From Bacillaceae bacterium (GTDB lineage: Bacteria > Bacillota > Bacilli > Bacillales > Amphibacillaceae): a stretch of 6,220 bases of DNA. The notes under the pieces were generated by a model. The model ran no database searches. It was not told the DNA's origin and worked only from the letters and a program-made list of their open reading frames with translations. Both the position numbers and the translations under genes were made by a program. This document shows, one piece after another, positions 1 to 6,220 of the stretch. The DNA lies in contig JASLIE010000085.1 of the NCBI GenBank assembly GCA_030152985.1, forward strand, positions 1-6,220, given 5' to 3'. Within the stretch, counting starts at the first letter, position 1, and each line of letters starts with the position of its first letter.

Positions 1-1520
1 TTCAGAATTATGAAGCGGTGATTCAGTTTCCGGTAGATGGAATTGGGCTAGACTTTGTGCATGGACAGTCACTTGAAGATCTGCAAGTCCATGGCTTTCC
101 AGAAGACAAGCTTTTATTCGCTGGCATTATTAATGGACGGAATGTCTGGCGCGCTGACTTAACAGAAAAACGAGCTTTAATTGATTTGTTGACACGTTTT
201 GTTAAAGAAGAAAACTTAGTCATTCAACCGTCATCTTCACTCTTGCATCTTCCTGTGACGACAAGGACTGAAAAGCAGATTGAGTCAGTTATCAAAAATG
301 GTTTATCATTTGCCGATGAGAAGTTAAAAGAAATTAGCGCACTTAAAAACAGGGATAAAGCCTATGCAACTGAGTCTAAGCAAGCAATTGAAGCTTTGAA
401 TAAGGCCTATCGTTCAAGTGAAGGAATTGCAAGTGAGCTTGCGCAGTTAACAGCAAAAGATGCAGAAAGAAAAACAGAGGTTAGTAAGCGTCTTGAGCTT
501 CAAAAAGAAGCACTTAACCTACCTCTACTTCCGACAACAACAATCGGAAGCTTACCACAAACACAGGAAGTCAGACAAACACGAGCTAAATGGAGAAGAG
601 GTGAGTTGTCAAATGAGGATTACGAGGTATTTATTAAAGCTAAAATTAAGGAATGGATTAAGATACAAGAGTCTCTTGACTTAGATGTTTTAGTTCATGG
701 TGAATTTGAACGAAATGACATGGTTGAATATTTTGGTGAAAAGCTCGGTGGATTTTTAGTAACTGATTATGGCTGGGTGCAGTCATATGGGTCACGCTGT
801 GTCAAACCCCCGCTTATCTTTGGTGATGTAGAATGGACAGAAGAAATTACTGTTAAAGAAAGTGTCTATGCTCAGTCCTTAACAAATCGCCCGGTCAAGG
901 GAATGCTGACAGGACCAGTGACAATTTTAAACTGGTCATTTGTCCATGATGCTTTAACAGAGAGTGAGATTATGAATCAAATTGCGCTTGCCCTTCAAAA
1001 AGAAATCAAAGCACTTGAAGAAGCAGGGATTGAAATTATTCAAGTAGATGAACCAGCTTTAAGAGAGGGCTTGCCTCTTGTAGAAGCAGATTGGGATGCC
1101 TATTTAAAAAATGCAGCTTACGCCTTTAGATTAGCAACTGCAGAGGTAGATGATACAACGCAAATTCATACGCATATGTGTTACTCGAACTTTGAAGATA
1201 TCTTTAATGCCATTGATGATTTAGATGCTGATGTTATTTCGATTGAGACCTCACGAAGTCATGGTGAATTGATCGAAACATTTGAAGAAAACACTTATCA
1301 AAAAGAAATCGGACTTGGCGTTTATGATATTCATAGTCCAAGAATTCCGCGGTTAGATGAGGTAAAGGAAAACATTGACCGTGCACTAAAGACAATTTCA
1401 CCAGAACAGTTTTGGGTTAACCCAGACTGTGGTTTGAAAACACGTAAAGAGAAAGAAACGATTGATGCTTTAAAAGTCATGGTGCAAGCAGCAAAAGAAA
1501 GGCGAAGCAAAATTAATTAA
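1..1520 (+). CDS. metE: 5-methyltetrahydropteroyltriglutamate--homocysteine methyltransferase (cobalamin-independent methionine synthase), 5'-truncated by the window edge
   Basis: MetE transfers the methyl group of 5-methyltetrahydropteroyl-polyglutamate to homocysteine, the last step of methionine synthesis, in the cytosol. The frame is open to the left edge, so the start lies outside; 505 codons are visible. Numbering from the GTG at 18 as residue 1, a constant offset of 255 matches E. coli MetE. The zinc ligands are His386 and Cys388 (HMC motif), Glu410 (SIETSRS) and Cys471 (NPDCG), corresponding to 641, 643, 665 and 726. Homocysteine-site residues are IGS at 176-178, Glu229 (HGEFERND) and Asp344 (QVDEPALRE), and the catalytic His439 lies in DIHSPRIP. 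Thus about 250 N-terminal residues are missing and the whole C-terminal catalytic barrel is intact. No convincing terminator follows, so its transcript may continue into the small gene at 1595. Any leader control is outside the window. Confidence 0.97.
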   Translation, partial: QNYEAVIQFPVDGIGLDFVHGQSLEDLQVHGFPEDKLLFAGIINGRNVWRADLTEKRALIDLLTRFVKEENLVIQPSSSLLHLPVTTRTEKQIESVIKNGLSFADEKLKEISALKNRDKAYATESKQAIEALNKAYRSSEGIASELAQLTAKDAERKTEVSKRLELQKEALNLPLLPTTTIGSLPQTQEVRQTRAKWRRGELSNEDYEVFIKAKIKEWIKIQESLDLDVLVHGEFERNDMVEYFGEKLGGFLVTDYGWVQSYGSRCVKPPLIFGDVEWTEEITVKESVYAQSLTNRPVKGMLTGPVTILNWSFVHDALTESEIMNQIALALQKEIKALEEAGIEIIQVDEPALREGLPLVEADWDAYLKNAAYAFRLATAEVDDTTQIHTHMCYSNFEDIFNAIDDLDADVISIETSRSHGELIETFEENTYQKEIGLGVYDIHSPRIPRLDEVKENIDRALKTISPEQFWVNPDCGLKTRKEKETIDALKVMVQAAKERRSKIN

Positions 1521-1534
1521 ATTTTCAGATAATT
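1520..1534. promoter_or_regulatory. Candidate CodY box
   Basis: The 15-mer AATTTTCAGATAATT matches the CodY consensus AATTTTCWGAAAATT at 14 of 15 positions; only position 11 differs (T for A). It begins on the last base of the metE stop codon and ends just before the -35 region of the promoter serving the next small gene. That is a plausible place for repression when GTP and branched-chain amino acids are plentiful. CodY boxes are AT-rich, so chance matches occur in this kind of DNA; binding is inferred, not shown. Confidence 0.55.
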
Positions 1535-1536
1535 CA

Positions 1537-1565
1537 TTTTAAAGTAACTTTAATCATGCTATAAT
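1537..1565 (+). promoter_or_regulatory. Probable sigma-A promoter with extended -10 for the 53-residue gene
   Basis: A perfect TATAAT at 1560-1565 is preceded by TG at 1557-1558, giving the extended form TGcTATAAT. The -35 region is poor: TTTTAA at 1537-1542 with a 17-base spacer matches three of six. An extended -10 commonly compensates for a weak -35. Transcription would start near 1572, leaving about 23 bases of leader before the ATG at 1595. Confidence 0.7.
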
Positions 1566-1594
1566 GAAGGTAATCATTGAAGGGAGGGACTAAA

Positions 1595-1756
1595 ATGAAA
1601 GAAAAAGCCAGATCAACTGATATTTCACGTATGATTGCCGAAGGTGGTTTAGGTGCTGATGCTTATTATGAATCTGAAAAGCTTAAGAAAAAAGAAAGTT
1701 CCTTAGTCTCGCATGTCCCAAGTGAACAAAAAGTAGAATCAAGCTCTTCCGAATAA
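1595..1756 (+). CDS. Small protein of unknown function, 53 residues
   Basis: I do not recognise this gene. It starts at an ATG seven bases after a strong Shine-Dalgarno (AGGGAGG, 1581-1587) and runs 53 codons to TAA at 1754-1756. The protein is soluble-looking, with no signal peptide or membrane segment. Residues 8-26 (TDISRMIAEGGLGADAYYE) form the more structured, likely conserved part. A lysine-rich patch follows at 29-33, then a serine- and glutamate-rich tail ending SSSSE. It has 11 Ser, 8 Glu and 7 Lys in 53 residues, so a disordered C-terminus is likely. Its own promoter, ribosome site and terminator make it a self-contained transcription unit between metE and the atp operon, with a CodY box just upstream of the promoter. 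These signals argue that the gene is real; the function is open. Confidence 0.82.
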   Translation: MKEKARSTDISRMIAEGGLGADAYYESEKLKKKESSLVSHVPSEQKVESSSSE

Positions 1757-1773
1757 AGGAAGGGCTTTTTTTA
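1742..1773 (+). terminator. Rho-independent terminator overlapping the end of the small gene
   Basis: AGCTCTTCC at 1742-1750 pairs with GGAAGGGCT at 1758-1766, nine pairs including one T-G wobble at 1745/1763. The 7-base loop at 1751-1757 contains the last sense codon and the TAA stop of the small gene. A run of seven T (1766-1772) follows. It is a textbook intrinsic terminator, separating the small gene (and any read-through from metE) from the atp control region. The left arm is coding sequence for the final serines. Confidence 0.9.
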
Positions 1774-1783
1774 TCTTCAGAAT

Positions 1784-1797
1784 TGTAAGCGGTTACC
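1784..1797. promoter_or_regulatory. Candidate cre (CcpA-binding) site upstream of the atp promoters
   Basis: TGTAAGCGGTTACC matches the cre consensus TGWAANCGNTNWCA at all but the last position, including the central CG and flanking AA. Its centre (about 1790) is near -65 relative to the start expected from the promoter at 1822-1849, and near -165 from the stronger promoter at 1921-1949. Sites upstream of a promoter are the arrangement seen where CcpA activates, as at B. subtilis ackA and pta, but the effect here is inference. It lies after the small gene's terminator, so atp is the more likely target. Confidence 0.55.
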
Positions 1798-1816
1798 AAA
1801 TAAAGTTCATAGAAAT

Positions 1817-1832
1817 GTCACTTTTAAGTGAC
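1817..1832. repeat. Perfect 7-bp inverted repeat, possible operator
   Basis: GTCACTT at 1817-1823 and AAGTGAC at 1826-1832 are exact reverse complements separated by TT. The repeat covers the putative -35 region (1822-1827) of the upstream atp promoter. As RNA it would have only a 2-base loop, which favours a protein-binding DNA site over a hairpin. I cannot assign a regulator: it does not resemble cre, CodY, Fur-family or Rex boxes. Confidence 0.5.
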
Positions 1833-1849
1833 TTAGACTCCTATATAAT
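1822..1849 (+). promoter_or_regulatory. Possible upstream (weaker) atp promoter
   Basis: A perfect TATAAT lies at 1844-1849. The best -35 candidate is TTTTAA at 1822-1827 with a 16-base spacer, only three of six matches, and there is no extended -10. Transcription would start near 1856. The weak -35 and the nearby cre site suggest that it could depend on an activator, but this is inference. Confidence 0.45.
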
Positions 1850-1920
1850 AGCTAACGTACACCTTGATAAAACATATGGCATAAATAGATTTCTAAGGGA
1901 TTAATTACTTTAGTTTTAAA

Positions 1921-1949
1921 TTGACATCTCTATGTCACTATTGTAGAAT
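1921..1949 (+). promoter_or_regulatory. Main sigma-A promoter of the atp operon
   Basis: A perfect TTGACA (1921-1926) is followed after exactly 17 bases by TAGAAT (1944-1949), five of six to TATAAT. This is the best promoter in the window, and the start is expected near 1956. The -35 overlaps an inverted repeat, TGACAT (1922-1927) and ATGTCA (1932-1937) with a CTCT spacer, which could be an operator. Confidence 0.8.
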
Positions 1950-2046
1950 CAACGTGTAGTAAAAAAACATTATAATGCGTTTTCTATGCACTTTATTTTG
2001 TGCTGGAGATCTATCAATTTTAGATTAATAAGAAAGAGTGTGCCTT

Positions 2047-2427
2047 ATGTCGAGTTATGAAGTCGTTGTTAAGCGCCAAAGAAGATGGATGCTAATTATA
2101 GTTTCTATTCTTTTGATGAGCGCAGGTTTAAGTACATATACAAGATTTCAGCCGATTATGTACAGTTTGTTCTTAGGTGGAGCCGTTGCTTACTATAATA
2201 TGTGGCTACTCCAAAGGAAAATTGGACTTTTTTCTGAGACGGTTTTAACAACTGGTAAGAAAAAACTAAGTTTAGGTACAATTGCTCGTTTCGCATCTGT
2301 TATCTTGGGTGTTATTATTGTTACACGATTTGACACTTATTTTAATCTGGGTGCTTATTTAATCGGTGTCGTCATTGTTTATCCAGTGATGATGGTGGAT
2401 CTTTATTTAAATAATAGAAAACTGTAA
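2047..2427 (+). CDS. atpI: ATP synthase protein I (AtpI), membrane helper of Fo assembly
   Basis: This is a 126-residue membrane protein in the usual first position of the operon. AtpI family proteins assist c-ring assembly or stability and have been linked to Mg2+ handling; they are not part of the finished enzyme. Four hydrophobic segments are visible, at about 14-31, 36-55, 77-93 and 101-121, with a basic N-terminus (KRQRR at 9-13) and a basic loop (KKK at 71-73). The family diverges fast, so the call rests on length, topology and position. I chose ATG 2047 because GAGTG at 2036-2040 is well spaced for it. The in-frame GTG at 2038 lies within that same ribosome site and lacks one of its own. 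atpB follows after 21 bases. Confidence 0.88.
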   Translation: MSSYEVVVKRQRRWMLIIVSILLMSAGLSTYTRFQPIMYSLFLGGAVAYYNMWLLQRKIGLFSETVLTTGKKKLSLGTIARFASVILGVIIVTRFDTYFNLGAYLIGVVIVYPVMMVDLYLNNRKL

Positions 2428-2448
2428 GGTTGAAAGAGGGGTGAAGTA

Positions 2449-3180
2449 ATGGAGACAAAAGCACCAATAATTGAAGGAGCATTTGGAATTTCATGGTTAT
2501 CTTTTAACCTATCGAATGTGTTGATGCTAGCTTTAACAACAATTATTCTTATCGTTGTCATCACACTTGCAACACGAAGTTTACAAATGAAGCCGACAGG
2601 TGCACAAAATTTTATGGAGTGGCTAGTCGAATTTGTTAAGAATCTTGTAACAAACGCGATGGATTGGAAAACTGGAAAATTATTCTTACCACTCGGGTTG
2701 ACGTTAATCTCATTTATTTTAGTAGGTAACGTGATTGGTATGGTAACAGCTATTACAATCGGTGATACAGCATGGTGGGGTTCACCAACTGCTGATGCGG
2801 GTGTGACATTAACGCTTGCAGCAATGGTTGTAGTTTTAACACACTATTACGGTGTTAAATTACAAGGGTTTAAAGCATACGGAAAAGGTTATTTTTCACC
2901 AAGTCCGATTATGTTCCCATTCAAGCTCATCGAAGAGTTTACAAATACATTAACGTTAGGCCTGCGTCTCTTTGGTAATATGTTTGCGGGTGGCGTACTA
3001 ACAGCATTGATTTTAGGACTTGCAACAAAAGGAGTGGGTGGATTCTTAGGAGCCTTACTACCGATGATTGCATGGCAAGGATTCAGTTTGTTCGTTGCCG
3101 GAATACAAGCATTTATCTTTACCCTGTTAACAATGATTTACATTTCGCATAAAGTTAACGATGTTGAAGCAACAAATTAA
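2449..3180 (+). CDS. atpB: F1Fo-ATP synthase subunit a
   Basis: Subunit a forms the two proton half-channels of Fo in the cytoplasmic membrane and faces the rotating c-ring. The 243 residues match the usual Bacillus length. Membrane segments are seen at about 23-41, 81-103, 118-135, 163-192 and 198-231. The essential arginine is Arg173 in the family motif LGLRLFGNMFAG (170-181), and a second conserved stretch, IQAFIFTLLTMIYI, spans 219-232. Gly181 falls where alkaliphiles such as B. pseudofirmus OF4 carry Lys180, so the specialised alkaliphile adaptation is absent. ATG 2449 is preceded by a good ribosome site (AGAGGGGTG, 2435-2443). It lies 21 bases after atpI and 82 bases before atpE. Confidence 0.98.
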   Translation: METKAPIIEGAFGISWLSFNLSNVLMLALTTIILIVVITLATRSLQMKPTGAQNFMEWLVEFVKNLVTNAMDWKTGKLFLPLGLTLISFILVGNVIGMVTAITIGDTAWWGSPTADAGVTLTLAAMVVVLTHYYGVKLQGFKAYGKGYFSPSPIMFPFKLIEEFTNTLTLGLRLFGNMFAGGVLTALILGLATKGVGGFLGALLPMIAWQGFSLFVAGIQAFIFTLLTMIYISHKVNDVEATN

Positions 3181-3469
<289 letters not shown>

Positions 3470-3484
3470 ATAAGAGTGATAAAT

Positions 3485-3517
3485 TGGCGTAGTTCGATTT
3501 GTTTTGAATCTGCGCCA
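3485..3517 (+). other. Intercistronic hairpin between atpE and atpF
   Basis: TGGCGTAG (3485-3492) pairs with CTGCGCCA (3510-3517), eight pairs including one T-G wobble. Three more pairs, TTC (3493-3495) with GAA (3506-3508), extend it past a single bulged T at 3509. The loop is ten bases, GATTTGTTTT. No continuous T-run follows (TTCCTTTATG), so it is not a standard terminator. It begins 15 bases after the atpE stop and could protect the 3' end of an atpE-containing mRNA, mark a processing site, or act as a partial attenuator. Confidence 0.75.
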
Positions 3518-3581
3518 TTCCTTTATGTTTATGACTGAAGAGTTAGCACTCTCCACTGAGAATGAAAGAAAAAACGTTTAA

Positions 3582-4669
<1,088 letters not shown>

Positions 4670-4680
4670 GATAGGGGTGA

Positions 4681-6201
<1,521 letters not shown>

Positions 6202-6220
6202 TTTAGATATTTAAAATAAC

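Larger units (their letters stand above)
1774..2046. other. Non-coding control region and leader of the atp operon
   Basis: No credible gene is present on either strand here. The stretch holds a candidate cre site (1784-1797), a perfect inverted repeat (1817-1832) overlapping the -35 region of a weaker promoter, and a near-consensus promoter (1921-1949) with an inverted repeat over its -35. A leader of about 90 bases follows before atpI. Only weak leader hairpins are visible: GCAC/GTGC at 1988-2003 and ATCTA/TAGAT at 2009-2025. I see no known riboswitch architecture. Confidence 0.7.

Noticed and set aside
18..20. GTG at 18 as the start of metE
   Set aside because: The frame is open upstream to the window edge and residue 1 there aligns with about residue 256 of MetE, so the gene simply enters the window from the left.
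23..223. 66-codon open frame on the minus strand
   Set aside because: It lies entirely inside metE, lacks a ribosome site, and its translation resembles no protein; it is a shadow of the coding strand.
460..684. 74-codon open frame on the plus strand in another frame of metE
   Set aside because: It is fully contained in conserved metE sequence, with no independent signals.
1509..1525. AT-only inverted repeat AAAATT/AATTTT at the metE stop as a terminator
   Set aside because: The stem has no GC pairs and no T-run beyond the stem; it is too weak to terminate and overlaps the candidate CodY box.
1971..1976. A third perfect TATAAT as an atp promoter
   Set aside because: No reasonable -35 lies 16-18 bases upstream and there is no extended -10; it is probably chance in AT-rich leader sequence.
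2038..2040. GTG 2038 as the atpI start
   Set aside because: It sits inside the ribosome site that serves ATG 2047 and has no site of its own.
1774..2046. A riboswitch, T-box or small RNA gene in the atp leader region
   Set aside because: Only weak 4-5 bp hairpins are present, with no terminator/antiterminator pair or conserved core motif.
3539..3552. Short hairpin AGAGT-TAGC-ACTCT before atpF
   Set aside because: It has only five base pairs with no T-run; it is too weak to call a regulatory element.

Overview
The window looks like chromosomal DNA of a low-GC Gram-positive bacterium, most likely a member of the Bacillaceae or a close relative. The evidence is the AT-rich sequence, strong AGGAGG-type ribosome binding sites, sigma-A type promoters, candidate CodY and CcpA (cre) boxes, and an F1Fo-ATP synthase operon in the order atpI-B-E-F-H-A with Bacillus-like subunit lengths. 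I cannot name the species. The c-subunit carries GxGxGxG and A51-xx-E54-xx-P57, and the a-subunit has Gly where specialised alkaliphiles have Lys, so the enzyme looks proton-coupled and of ordinary (neutrophile) type.

Layout, all on the + strand. Positions 1-1520 hold the C-terminal two thirds of metE (cobalamin-independent methionine synthase), with all catalytic and zinc residues intact. Positions 1520-1773 hold a compact single-gene unit: a near-perfect CodY box touching the metE stop, an extended -10 promoter, a 53-residue protein of unknown function, and an intrinsic terminator whose stem uses the last codons of that gene. Positions 1774-2046 are a non-coding control region containing a candidate cre site, a perfect 7-bp inverted repeat, a weaker promoter and a strong promoter (TTGACA-17-TAGAAT). 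From 2047 to 6201 runs the atp operon: atpI, atpB, atpE, atpF, atpH and atpA. The window ends 19 bases after atpA, where atpG, atpD and atpC would be expected.

The atp genes encode the Fo part (a, c and b subunits plus the AtpI helper), the delta stalk subunit and the alpha subunit of F1. Expression tuning is visible within the operon. There is an 82-base gap and a strong Shine-Dalgarno before atpE, the most abundant subunit. A GC-rich hairpin lies between atpE and atpF. atpF has a GTG start, and atpF and atpH overlap in an ATGA.

Nothing here looks like a new multi-gene system, a mobile element or a defence locus. The parts worth a second look are regulatory: the CodY-box/small-gene/terminator unit, the cre and palindromes in front of the ATP synthase operon, and the atpE-atpF hairpin. 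The 53-residue protein is the only unrecognised gene.
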